A DNA stretch of 38,482 bases from Lachnospiraceae bacterium UBA3850 (GTDB taxonomy: Bacteria; Bacillota; Clostridia; Lachnospirales; Lachnospiraceae). Made by a program: the position numbers and the translations under genes. Below the pieces are notes generated by a model, which saw nothing but the letters and a program-made list of their open reading frames with translations, was not told the origin of the DNA and did not search any database. Below are positions 17,301 through 24,393 of this stretch, piece after piece (position 1 is the first letter of the stretch; each line of letters begins with the position of its first letter). The stretch covers positions 1-38,482 of the forward strand of contig DGHK01000008.1 of NCBI GenBank assembly GCA_002392655.1. The letters run 5' to 3'.

Positions 17301-17361
17301 CGGCAGACCTTACCTCATCTACCGGATCATCCATGATTATTTCATCTACTTCTTTGCTCAT
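14311..17361 (-). CDS. Large GT-C-type membrane glycosyltransferase with repeat-rich tails
   Basis: 1016 residues. Residues 15-115 are an Ala/Lys/Glu-rich helix, probably a cytosolic coiled coil. Residues 127-226 are ten exact decapeptide repeats. From about 272 there are some ten membrane segments; the first outside loop carries FDPDELD (298-304), the acidic motif typical of lipid-phosphosugar-dependent GT-C enzymes (GT39/GT83-like). An extracellular domain follows, then TTEE(A/P) pentapeptides and five GPGSSSN heptapeptides near the C-terminus. It probably transfers a sugar from a polyprenyl carrier onto the glycan outside the membrane. ATG has a GAGGAAAA site. Donor and acceptor are unknown. 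The plus-strand frames opposite its tails are compositional shadows. Confidence 0.75.
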   Translation of the reverse strand: MSKEVDEIIMDDPVDEVRSAEVEARKAALNAAKKAEEEAAAAKEAARKAEIEKRLEEMKRAEEEKRAKSLRKAEELRRAEEEQRIKAEKKLEADRERIAEAEKKLKEELAAERKNAAASSSEEDKADVEKPDSKATDVEAVSGKSADIEKSEESKADIGVADSKKTNIEKSDGKPVDVEAVGIKKTDTEKTDENKAETEKLDSKKVEVEKLDSKKADAERTGINKMLAGNHTEGSGSDKKISGTKKSSYQPGSGSKLDDIIHNVVGFVLKYKSFIMGAILFTMFVFMQMRYVYEIWFDPDELDIYTVAFEMFKGKVLYRDIPSQHMPFMYIISWIFYVFGARTAALQRLFFYMLFAGFWTSFVFVYKKYVNKWVFVLQPYLYYTILQNVDFGTQILSESLCVIGAEIFFLEFIVFLKKREISTGSCIRMCFATIFTFGTMFMAIFPLFFVGLGVLLTEIKWGYEDSVPIKDWFIYMLKKYGKLVGIVAIPWVIYAVYCLFTRSFHDMGFGVYTINTLYYPQYMAGLGGSAFGAFMAPFDFLIQEISDLDFQLLGIKYMLHYAMIFGSLYVPYKIFRKEGWIAGLSMFMYVYGFANRGMFNFHAKAFMGMMALVMSFGLVTYGGLGDKEKFDAKPVLVKLGVCAVLFLGVFSYLQWSEYFFSFIFRSEYNHYQTDTDIVAKITDEDERIWQTNVCDTVPWASKRVTTGPTVSTPWMWDAVGSHKIDKFLENPARVCIFYLGYESWNNQMADYAPEAYYYIVNNYKFIPGSTQVWVLNSYYDEACRKLGIDPETTPNDSGYSVTPYSVDESELPGHTYEDRQRELKEKEEGAEPADEAAAPEELEGATTEEATTEEPTTEKPTTEEATTEESDSNKPGAIIGNDGDGTDSSSDGPGSSSNGPGSSSNGPGSSSNGPGSSSNGPGSSSTAISPSGDEVIITDDFPGSNGTSTGTSTSVGPDGSVSNGPGDTYVTPVDNAGLYLDDEGNPITEDTPGAVQAPDGSWILPDDSAGPGSSTY
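14588..14692 (-). repeat. Five 21-bp tandem repeats (GPGSSSN)
   Basis: A 21-bp unit encoding Gly-Pro-Gly-Ser-Ser-Ser-Asn is repeated about five times near the 3' end of the GT-C gene. Next to it (roughly 14740-14850) is a 15-bp series encoding TTEEA/TTEEP/TTEKP. Both resemble extended wall-spanning linkers. Confidence 0.85.
16684..16983 (-). repeat. Ten 30-bp tandem repeats (D-x-E-K-x-D-S-K-K-x)
   Basis: Residues 127-226 of the GT-C protein divide into ten decapeptides, for example ETEKLDSKKV, EVEKLDSKKA and NIEKSDGKPV. The period is 30 bp without slips. The segment is highly charged, lies just before the first membrane segment and should be cytosolic. Confidence 0.85.
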
Positions 17362-17425
17362 AATTTTCCTCGTTATTTATAATATGATGTAGGAGTCAAA
17401 ATTACCTTTTGACATATATGATATG

Positions 17426-20400
17426 TTATTCCTGCTTGCTAGTTTTCATTTTCCCCAAAATATATTTGCATACCTTATATTCATCTGCACTCATCCGGAG
17501 ATAATCATTATAAAACTCTTCCTCAGAAAGCCCGACGCCAGCCAAATACTGTTCAAAATACTTCTCCACCTCTTCAGAAGGTTCACATTCAGCAGCCATC
17601 TCACTAACAATGTCAGCACCACTCGAAAGATCATTTTCCTCTAACACATTTTTCATAACCGTATCTATGAGTATGCCCTGAGTTTTATGAAATTCCTCAT
17701 TTATGATTCTTATATCAACTATCTCTTTCGCTCTGGCACGAAGCATATCCTCGGTCTCTTTATCTATATCATAGTATAATGTGCATGCTATCTTTACCGG
17801 CATCAGTCTGGCTGTAAGGGTCTGACCTTCATATTCCTCCAGCTCAGGGTAGCGGGGCGGAATCTTCACCTGTACATCTCTGGTCTCGCCAGCCTTCATA
17901 TCGACAAGAGCTTCGTCGATCTCACGAAGCAGTTCTCCTGAGCCTGTCTTGACTGTCGCAGTTTTATTGCTATGCTCCAACTCGATCAGATTTCCTTCTC
18001 TGTCATATAGCTCTACATCCAGATATAAGCTCTGCAGAGGATCAATATCTACCATTGTATCATCATTTATCCTGTCAATCTTCAGATAACCTGATGCAAG
18101 ATATCCATATACGGCTTCAATATCCTTCTGATACTCTTCGTCACTGAGAACAGGTTCATCTGTTATATCCACGTCCGAAGGGTTCCCGGAAAAAGCTTTA
18201 CCTTTTATCCGGTCACTGAGCCCGTCACATACCATTCTGATATCAATACCTTCCACATAGCTATCATGGATCACCATTGGATAATAAGCAATAGTTCCCC
18301 GATATACAGTTGACTCCTTACGCGGACCTATATGGTATCTTACACCGGCGCACTTTAGATATGGCGGCTCCATCACACCCAGCTTTTCAAAATAAGGAAC
18401 GAAACATAGGGTTGCATTATCTGTAACAAATTCATCCGTCATATATTCTTCTGTTGTATAGTGTGAGTATGGAAACCAGGTCTCATCAGAAGAAACGGCG
18501 TGAATACTCATTTCCTGCCAGTTGCCTGACATTTCGTAGTCATAGTAGCCCCTTCTTTTCAGCTCCGGAAACCAGCCCACACGGAAGTAACCGCTGTTGC
18601 CCTCAAACTGTACACCTGAAGCAACCCCTGACTCCGGTGTAGGAAAAAATAATGTATCATTTACATCATAATCTATATCCAGCAGGAGCTTGTCAAAGGC
18701 TTTATCTATCCACGCATACTGATAATTAGTTACCAGCCCGTCGCCAAAATACTCCATATACTCGCTTTCATAGTTCATGGTATGGTGACCTATAGGTACC
18801 TGCGGAAATATTCTTCTCGTAACAGGATCCACTGTTATATAGCTTTCCAGCGCAAGCACCATACACATTATAAATATCATAAAGCATTGCAGCAGCTCAA
18901 ATCTGTTACTGAAAGCCATCTGAGAATCAGAGCCCCCGGACACATTCTTCCCAAAAGAAATACCCTTGAAAGCTGTAAATTCGGCCAGCAGTGCAATGAT
19001 TACCAGTCCAACTGCAAAGAATATATTATAACGCTCTATCGCAGATACATGCATGAGTATTCCAACTGCAGCAAAGCATGCCATAGCTCCCATCATGCCC
19101 AGCAGAAGCATGTTGCAGTTTCTTGTCTGGATAAGAGCTTCCCTATGTTTAATATCCTCTGCCCCGGATGATGCCTGCTGTGCTGCCGACTCCATCTCGG
19201 ACGTTGGTTTTGTGCCAGCTTCTTCCATCTTTGCTGATGATCTCGCACCCGCTTCTTTTATCTTTTCTGATGATCTCGCACCCACTTCTTCTGATTTATC
19301 AGGCGCGCCCTTCCTGCGATTATAGATATATCTCCCTATTATCACCAAAACACTTAGTATAAATATAATACTAACAACCCACGCAAAGTTACTTATCAGA
19401 TACTGCTTCACCTTCATTGCAGCATAAGGTCTGTTAAAGCCTATGTCGATAGCAGCTCCTCCACCTGCCTCTATCCTGTCTGCCCAGGTGGAGCCATTAA
19501 AGAGATATCCGATAACAAACAGCACACCGGTAGTAAATGCTACCCATAGTTCAGAGGAGCAGATAACATTTTTCACTCTTGGCAGGAATCCTCTGGTCTC
19601 ATTTTTCATAAATATTCTGTAAAGGATCCTTACACCATAATACCCCAGCACTATTACTGCTGAGGTCTCCTTCGAGAAACACATCATTAGAAGCATGAAG
19701 GTTTCAAGCACGTGCCATTTCTTCATCCCAAAATATAAGGCAAATATGAAAAACAGCACCATATAATAATCAGGTGTGCAGTAAACTGACAGTCCTAAAA
19801 ATATCGGAACACATCCAACCGCCAGAGCACTGAGCATAGCACGAAGGCTGCTCATCCCGACGGATTTTCTAAATATTTCATATAATGCAAGCACAGCAAG
19901 TATTGAAAAAACTATCTGCCATGCGGTTGCCAGCATTACATTTCTATGTCCAAAGAAAAGTGGAAGCGCCACAAAGGTACTAAATCCATAGTTCGGATGA
20001 TATGCTATTCCGAACTGGTAGAAAAAATCGTGGAGTGTCAGATTGTAATAATAGGTAGAAGATCCAACTGTAAAGAAATATTCCCCTGCATCCCATCTTT
20101 GAAATGTACCAAGCATCGGAAATCTCATAAGAATAAGGATAAATGTAAGAACCGCCCCACACAGAATACCCTTCTTTTTTTCTTTAACATCCTCACATTT
20201 ATCTTCTTCCGACTTTGTGATGGCATTCCTGAAAATGATGCCTGTTATCACAGTAAGTACCAGCATCACTCCAAATATAATAAAAGTAGCTAGGGGAAAC
20301 GGTTTCATGCCATACTTCTTATGAAAGTTCGCTTCTCCTAGATATGCTGCCGCATGGAACAATGCAGGGTACATGGCAACCAGCGTTAACTGTCCCATTA

Positions 20401-20440
20401 TACTATATATTTTTTTCAGTCTCCTACTCGATGCAGTCAT
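17426..20440 (-). CDS. GT-C-type membrane protein with C-terminal FKBP/trigger-factor-like region
   Basis: About 1004 residues. Roughly a dozen membrane segments span 13-560, with an acidic first-loop motif RWDAGEYF (D117, E120) as in GT-C transferases, and a charged cytosolic linker (SEEVGARSSEKIKEAGARSS). A large extracellular part follows. Its last 244 residues (from about 761) read like a degenerate FKBP-type domain of trigger factor: VLSDEEYQKDIEAV, DRINDDTMVDID, then GSGELLREIDEALVDMKAGE and VKIPPRYPELEEYEGQTL, ending in a helical stretch with YFEQYLAGVGLSEEEFY. I chose ATG 20440; a longer frame to a GTG at 20545 merely reads through two hairpin repeats (giving TGGQAPCH twice). The enzymatic role and the isomerase activity are inferred only. 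Confidence 0.7.
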   Translation of the reverse strand: MTASSRRLKKIYSIMGQLTLVAMYPALFHAAAYLGEANFHKKYGMKPFPLATFIIFGVMLVLTVITGIIFRNAITKSEEDKCEDVKEKKKGILCGAVLTFILILMRFPMLGTFQRWDAGEYFFTVGSSTYYYNLTLHDFFYQFGIAYHPNYGFSTFVALPLFFGHRNVMLATAWQIVFSILAVLALYEIFRKSVGMSSLRAMLSALAVGCVPIFLGLSVYCTPDYYMVLFFIFALYFGMKKWHVLETFMLLMMCFSKETSAVIVLGYYGVRILYRIFMKNETRGFLPRVKNVICSSELWVAFTTGVLFVIGYLFNGSTWADRIEAGGGAAIDIGFNRPYAAMKVKQYLISNFAWVVSIIFILSVLVIIGRYIYNRRKGAPDKSEEVGARSSEKIKEAGARSSAKMEEAGTKPTSEMESAAQQASSGAEDIKHREALIQTRNCNMLLLGMMGAMACFAAVGILMHVSAIERYNIFFAVGLVIIALLAEFTAFKGISFGKNVSGGSDSQMAFSNRFELLQCFMIFIMCMVLALESYITVDPVTRRIFPQVPIGHHTMNYESEYMEYFGDGLVTNYQYAWIDKAFDKLLLDIDYDVNDTLFFPTPESGVASGVQFEGNSGYFRVGWFPELKRRGYYDYEMSGNWQEMSIHAVSSDETWFPYSHYTTEEYMTDEFVTDNATLCFVPYFEKLGVMEPPYLKCAGVRYHIGPRKESTVYRGTIAYYPMVIHDSYVEGIDIRMVCDGLSDRIKGKAFSGNPSDVDITDEPVLSDEEYQKDIEAVYGYLASGYLKIDRINDDTMVDIDPLQSLYLDVELYDREGNLIELEHSNKTATVKTGSGELLREIDEALVDMKAGETRDVQVKIPPRYPELEEYEGQTLTARLMPVKIACTLYYDIDKETEDMLRARAKEIVDIRIINEEFHKTQGILIDTVMKNVLEENDLSSGADIVSEMAAECEPSEEVEKYFEQYLAGVGLSEEEFYNDYLRMSADEYKVCKYILGKMKTSKQE

Positions 20441-20482
20441 ATACGATAGTTCCCATCCATTCTGATGAAAATATACTTTGGG

Positions 20483-20545
20483 GTGACAAGGTGCCTGTCC
20501 CCCTGTCACTTCTTTGGGGTGACAAGGTGCCTGTCCCCCTGTCAC
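20483..20545. repeat. Tandem pair 1 of 27-bp hairpin repeat
   Basis: Two identical copies (20483-20509, 20519-20545; period 36) have arms GTGACA and TGTCAC around the core AGGTGCCTGTCCCCC. As minus-strand RNA the arms make a nine-pair stem with one G-U pair. The terminal GTCAC supplies the TGA stop (20544-20542) of the GT2 gene. It may be a REP-like, transposase-mobilised element; no transposase is in the window. Confidence 0.85.
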
Positions 20546-21495
20546 TTATCGTCTTCCTCAAAATTAATCCGTTCCTCTTCAACAACAAGAGGACGGTTCA
20601 TAATACGTTTATTCATACTCATTATATATTCACCCATGAAGCCTATGGAGAATATTTGAACCGCACCGATCAACGACATGATAATAATGAGCGGCGCCAT
20701 ACCTGCTTCAAAGCCGTACCAGTTTGTCAGCTTGAGTACCAGATAAACTATTCCAACCACTATACTGACAAAGGCTATAAACATACCAACAAAAGTACAT
20801 ATCCTGAAGCCTATCTTGGTATAGGAAGTTATAGACAGCATTGCCGCGTCATATAGTGTGTAGAAGTTATTATGAGTCTTACCAGCCCTGCGCTTAGGCT
20901 GCTCATACTCGATTTCCTTTCTGGCAAAGCCCAGTTCAGCCACGATTCCTCTCAGGAAAGGTGTCGGATCATGAAGCTTTCTCAGCACCTCTATAAATTC
21001 TCTGTCATAGAGGCCGGAGCCGGTAAAATGCTCTATCTGCTCAACATCAGAAAACTTCTTGACGAACTTGTAGTAGGTTGAACGAAGCGCATACATCAGC
21101 TTGTTTTCCTTACTGGCTGTCTTGATTCCGATCACTATCTTGTAGCCCTCTTCCCAGCCTGCAAGGTATTTGGGAATCATTTCCACAGGATCCTGAAAAT
21201 CACATACCATGGATATAACACAGTCGCCTGTAGTCTGGAGCATGCCGTAATAAGGCGAGTTGAACTGTCCAAAATTCTTGGCGTTAAATATCGCCTTTAC
21301 CTTTGGATTTCTGCTGCATATCTCTCTGAGCAGCGGACGCGTATTGTCAGAAGAATCATTATCTATGAAGAGCAGCTCATAATCATACTGGGGCAGCTCT
21401 TTTTCAAATATATCCCTGATGGCATTGCTCATAGGCACAACATTTTCTTCTTCGTTATAACATGGTATAAGTATGCTTACTTTCTTCTTACTCAT
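20542..21495 (-). CDS. GT2 polyprenyl-phosphate sugar transferase (DPM1/GtrB-like)
   Basis: 317 residues. An N-terminal GT2 domain opens with VSILIPCYNEEENV and contains LLFIDNDSSDNT and the metal-binding VCDFQDP. Two membrane segments follow near the C-terminus (about 230-290). This build is that of enzymes moving a sugar from a nucleotide onto polyprenyl phosphate on the inner face of the membrane. Such a product is the donor for GT-C enzymes, two of which lie directly downstream, so the three may form one decoration pathway. It lies 105 bp upstream of the second GT-C start, with the repeat pair between them. Its last codon AAG and stop TGA abut or lie in the repeat. The transferred sugar is unknown; the dideoxyhexose made next door is a candidate. 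Confidence 0.88.
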   Translation of the reverse strand: MSKKKVSILIPCYNEEENVVPMSNAIRDIFEKELPQYDYELLFIDNDSSDNTRPLLREICSRNPKVKAIFNAKNFGQFNSPYYGMLQTTGDCVISMVCDFQDPVEMIPKYLAGWEEGYKIVIGIKTASKENKLMYALRSTYYKFVKKFSDVEQIEHFTGSGLYDREFIEVLRKLHDPTPFLRGIVAELGFARKEIEYEQPKRRAGKTHNNFYTLYDAAMLSITSYTKIGFRICTFVGMFIAFVSIVVGIVYLVLKLTNWYGFEAGMAPLIIIMSLIGAVQIFSIGFMGEYIMSMNKRIMNRPLVVEEERINFEEDDK

Positions 21496-21621
21496 AATAT
21501 TTACTCTCGTTTTCGTGATGTATGTCTCAGTGTACTTCTCTTGCGGTTTCTTTATGTTTTCGTAATAATCTTTTCAGATAATTCGGCTCATTAACACCGG
21601 ATGCTTATCCCGGACTACAGA

Positions 21622-22545
21622 CTAGGGATTCTCTCTTGCCCACTCAACCGTTCTTCTGATTCCTTCTTCAAATGAAACCTGAGGAACGAAGCCTGTATCA
21701 GCAGTTATCTCTGTAATATCAGCCACCAGATGCATTACCTGATTCTCGTTATATTCTCTTTCTCCGATTCCTACATCCAGAGTCGGATCTACAGCATCAC
21801 GTATAGCATAGATATAATCCTTCAGCAGTCTCTCTTCTCCGGAACCTATAGTGTAGGCCTTCTGGTCAATTCCAGACTCAGCTATACTGATAAATGCTCT
21901 GGCACAGTCCTCTGCAAAAATATAATCCCATACCTGCTCAGCCGGAGTAAACTGCATCCTTTCGCCTCTCAGCATAGAACGTACCGCCGACATTACCATG
22001 GTATAGTCATTATCTCCCGGACCATAGCAACTGAGGATTCTTCCCCAGTTCTGTCTCATCCCTAAGTTTCTACATTCGAGCGCAGACAGCTTTGAAGCAG
22101 CCAGCTTTGCGATACCATAGCCCGTTATAGGATCCTTTGGAAGCTCATCGGAAAGCTTTCCGCTTACGATACCAAACTCTGCCTGGGAACCCGCTCCTAT
22201 AAAGGTCTTGCACCCTGCTTCATAAGCAAGATGAACAGCATCCAGGCACGCCTTGATATTTGCCTCCTGCTTTGGTGCATCATTTCTTCCTGTACCAAAG
22301 GTGTAACCCCATCCGAAATGGAAAAATGTGTCATGCTCCCAGCCCAGCTTATCTCTAAGGGTAGGCAGATCCCAAAGACTGCACTCAACCACCGTCAGCT
22401 TGCCTTCTCCATAGTGATCAAGGTTTCTCATCTTCTCGGACATAGGTCTGATAATGGCAGTTACATTTACTCCCTGATCCAGCAGAAGCTTTGCAACATG
22501 GGAACCGATCATTCCTGTTGCGCCAGTTATTATTACGCTTTTCAT
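21622..22545 (-). CDS. NAD-dependent epimerase/reductase, probable CDP-3,6-dideoxyhexose synthase
   Basis: About 307 residues of extended SDR type: NAD motif ITGATGMIGSHV, an active-site Ser region GAGSQAEFG and the catalytic pair in YGIAK. In dideoxyhexose clusters the gene after rfbH encodes the 4-keto reductase (CDP-abequose or CDP-paratose synthase, RfbJ/RfbS), and this protein has the right family, length and position. Which stereoisomer it makes cannot be read from sequence alone. ATG at 22545 with a GAGAGA site starts the Rossmann strand directly; an upstream in-frame start at 22623 would add 26 unrelated residues and cross the spacer, so it is rejected. Confidence 0.8.
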   Translation of the reverse strand: MKSVIITGATGMIGSHVAKLLLDQGVNVTAIIRPMSEKMRNLDHYGEGKLTVVECSLWDLPTLRDKLGWEHDTFFHFGWGYTFGTGRNDAPKQEANIKACLDAVHLAYEAGCKTFIGAGSQAEFGIVSGKLSDELPKDPITGYGIAKLAASKLSALECRNLGMRQNWGRILSCYGPGDNDYTMVMSAVRSMLRGERMQFTPAEQVWDYIFAEDCARAFISIAESGIDQKAYTIGSGEERLLKDYIYAIRDAVDPTLDVGIGEREYNENQVMHLVADITEITADTGFVPQVSFEEGIRRTVEWARENP

Positions 22546-22609
22546 AATTTTTCTCTCTCGTATAATATCTTTTAGATACAATAAATGTACTTTAATGTTA
22601 GTATAAATC

Positions 22610-22646
22610 TTTGCCTTCGGCAAATCCGGGTTCTGCTTTGCAGAAC
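22610..22646. promoter_or_regulatory. Two adjacent perfect hairpins before the SDR gene
   Basis: TTTGCC-TTC-GGCAAA (22610-22624) and GTTCTGC-TTT-GCAGAAC (22630-22646) are perfect stems of six and seven pairs with three-base loops. They lie 65-100 bp upstream of the SDR start in its leader. No T-run follows, so they are not intrinsic terminators on the minus strand; they may act in RNA processing or mRNA stability. Confidence 0.45.
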
Positions 22647-22659
22647 GCCTCCTCAGCTT

Positions 22660-22828
22660 TGCTTTGAATTATCATTGTCTTACTTCAAAGTATCATCGCT
22701 TTTCTTCAAATTATCATCGCTTCGCTTCAAAGTATCACCGCTTTTCTTCGAGGTATCCTTGCTTTTCTTCGAAGTATCATTGTTCACCTCGAATTATCAT
22801 CGCCTCGCTTCGAAATATCACCGCTTCG
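22660..22828. repeat. Eight-copy 21-bp tandem repeat in the rfbH-SDR spacer
   Basis: The plus-strand unit is like TTCGCTTCAAAGTATCATCGC. TATC cores recur at 22670, 22691, 22712, 22733, 22754, 22775, 22795 and 22816, a 21-bp step with one 20. On the minus strand one frame reads as heptapeptides such as SDDTLKR and SDDNLKK, but stops and the 20-bp slip break it. No gene is supported in this 310-bp gap between 22546 and 22856. Confidence 0.85.
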
Positions 22829-22856
22829 GATCTTCGATCACTTTACAACCGACGAC

Positions 22857-24200
22857 TTACTTACAAGCTTCGTGGATTACCTTACTCATGTAAGCAAGCT
22901 TCTCCTCTGTCATTCCCGGATACACTCCGATCCAGAAGGAATTATTCATTATAAAGTTTGTAACCTCAAGACTTCCCGGTACTCTGTAGGCATCTGTTCC
23001 TCTGATGCTGTCAAAGCATGGATGAAGGGTAAGATTTCCACTGAAGAGAAGTCTGGTCTGTACATTGTGGGATTCAATGTAACCGGTAACTTCATTTCTG
23101 GAAAGTCCTGACTCAGGCTTTACGCTTATCAGGAAACCAAACCAGGATGGCTCAGAATTCTCTGTTGCTTCAGGAAGGATCAGCTTATCCTCCAGATCAC
23201 TGAGCGCTTCTCTTAAGTATTTCCAGTTTGCCTTTCTCTTCTCAATAAAGGAAGGGAACTTCTTGAGCTGTTCTACGCCGACTGCAGCCTGAAGATCAGT
23301 TACCTTCAGATTGTAGCCGAGGTGGCTGTAAACATATTTGTGATCATATCCGGCAGGAAGCTCTCCAAACTGTCCATCAAATCTATGACCACAGAAATTG
23401 TCTCTTCCTGAAGGACATATACAGTCACGTCCCCAGTCCCTGAAGCTCTTAACTATCTTGTTAAGAAGTGGATTATCTGTATATACGCAGCCGCCCTCGC
23501 CCATAGTCATATGGTGTGGAGGATAGAAGCTGCTGGTTCCGATATCGCCCCATGTTCCGGAGAACTTTGTTACTCCGTCTATTGTATATTTGGTTCCAAG
23601 CGCATCACAGTTATCCTCGATGAGCCAGAGATTATGCTTCTCGCAGAATTTCTTGACTGCCCTAAGGTCAAATGGATTGCCAAGTGTATGTGCGATCATA
23701 ACAGCCTTTGACTTATCTGATACAGCCGCCTCCAGAAGAGCCGGATCTATATTGTATTCAGGAAGCTTTACATCAACGAATACAGGAACTGCACCATACT
23801 GGATAATAGGCGCTACTGTTGTCGGGAAGCCGGCAGCAACTGTTATTACCTCGTCCCCTCTCTTTACCTGTCTGTCACCAAGAAGAGGTGATGTCAGCGC
23901 CATAAATGCCAGCAGGTTTGCTGAAGAACCACTATTTACCAGATTTGCAAATCTTACTCCTATCCATTCAGCAAAGTTCTTCTCAAACTCATCTGAAAAT
24001 CTTCCTGTTGTAAGCCAGAAATCCAGAGTTGCGTCTGTAAGAGACATCATTTCCTTCTCATCATATACACGGCTGGCATAGGATATCCTGTCTCCCTCTT
24101 TAAATGGCTTATCCTGCTCAGGTTTTTTAAACTGCTGATAATACTCGGCAACCAGCCCCTTGATTTCTTCTCTTGCTTCAGCTTCGCTATTCCACTTCAT
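22857..24200 (-). CDS. rfbH: CDP-6-deoxy-4-keto-glucose 3-dehydrase
   Basis: 447 residues, close to the usual E1/RfbH length. It is an unusual PMP- and [2Fe-2S]-dependent enzyme that removes the C3 hydroxyl of CDP-4-keto-6-deoxyglucose. The diagnostic segment SFYPPHHMTMGEGG has His where ordinary sugar aminotransferases have the PLP lysine. The cluster cysteines are seen in LIEDNCDALG and in DCICPSGRDNFCGHRF (C-x-C-x7-C). ATG follows an AAGGA site 8 bases upstream. The flavin/ferredoxin reductase partner (RfbI/E3) is not in the window and must come from elsewhere. It lies between rfbG and the SDR reductase in pathway order. Confidence 0.94.
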   Translation of the reverse strand: MKWNSEAEAREEIKGLVAEYYQQFKKPEQDKPFKEGDRISYASRVYDEKEMMSLTDATLDFWLTTGRFSDEFEKNFAEWIGVRFANLVNSGSSANLLAFMALTSPLLGDRQVKRGDEVITVAAGFPTTVAPIIQYGAVPVFVDVKLPEYNIDPALLEAAVSDKSKAVMIAHTLGNPFDLRAVKKFCEKHNLWLIEDNCDALGTKYTIDGVTKFSGTWGDIGTSSFYPPHHMTMGEGGCVYTDNPLLNKIVKSFRDWGRDCICPSGRDNFCGHRFDGQFGELPAGYDHKYVYSHLGYNLKVTDLQAAVGVEQLKKFPSFIEKRKANWKYLREALSDLEDKLILPEATENSEPSWFGFLISVKPESGLSRNEVTGYIESHNVQTRLLFSGNLTLHPCFDSIRGTDAYRVPGSLEVTNFIMNNSFWIGVYPGMTEEKLAYMSKVIHEACK

Positions 24201-24227
24201 TGTCTAATCCTTCCTTTGTCTATTTGA

Positions 24228-24335
24228 GTTTTCCGTATATCTTTTCTGTATGCCTTTTAATATGTCTTTCTATATTTCATTTCCATATATATTTTCTATA
24301 TACCTTTTCCATATACCATTTCTGTATATCTTTTT
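24228..24335. repeat. About 13-bp degenerate tandem repeat in the rfbG-rfbH spacer
   Basis: On the plus strand the unit resembles TTTTCTGTATATC and recurs about eight times with one- or two-base length changes. On the minus strand it is a purine-rich GGTATATAGAAAA series. It occupies most of the 193-bp gap between the rfbH start and the rfbG stop. No promoter or gene is clear. Confidence 0.65.
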
Positions 24336-24393
24336 CGGCATGTTTTCACTATACATCTGCTTCTCATCAAGCAGCCCTAAACCACCACCGGAC

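Noticed and set aside
16799..17392. Plus-strand Ser/Ala-rich frame of 197 codons
   Set aside because: It is the complement of the Lys/Glu/Ala coiled-coil part of the GT-C gene; the composition mirrors that gene and there is no start signal.
20483..20545. Hairpin repeat as a rho-independent terminator
   Set aside because: There is no U-run after the stem on the minus strand, and at 31939-31997 a true terminator lies just beyond the pair.
22660..22828. CRISPR-like array
   Set aside because: Units are directly adjacent with no unique spacers and no cas genes are present; it is a simple tandem repeat.
22585..22893. Plus-strand open frame of 102 codons with FKVSPLFFEVS-type repeats
   Set aside because: It is the reverse reading of the 21-bp intergenic array, has no ribosome site and is explained entirely by the repeat.
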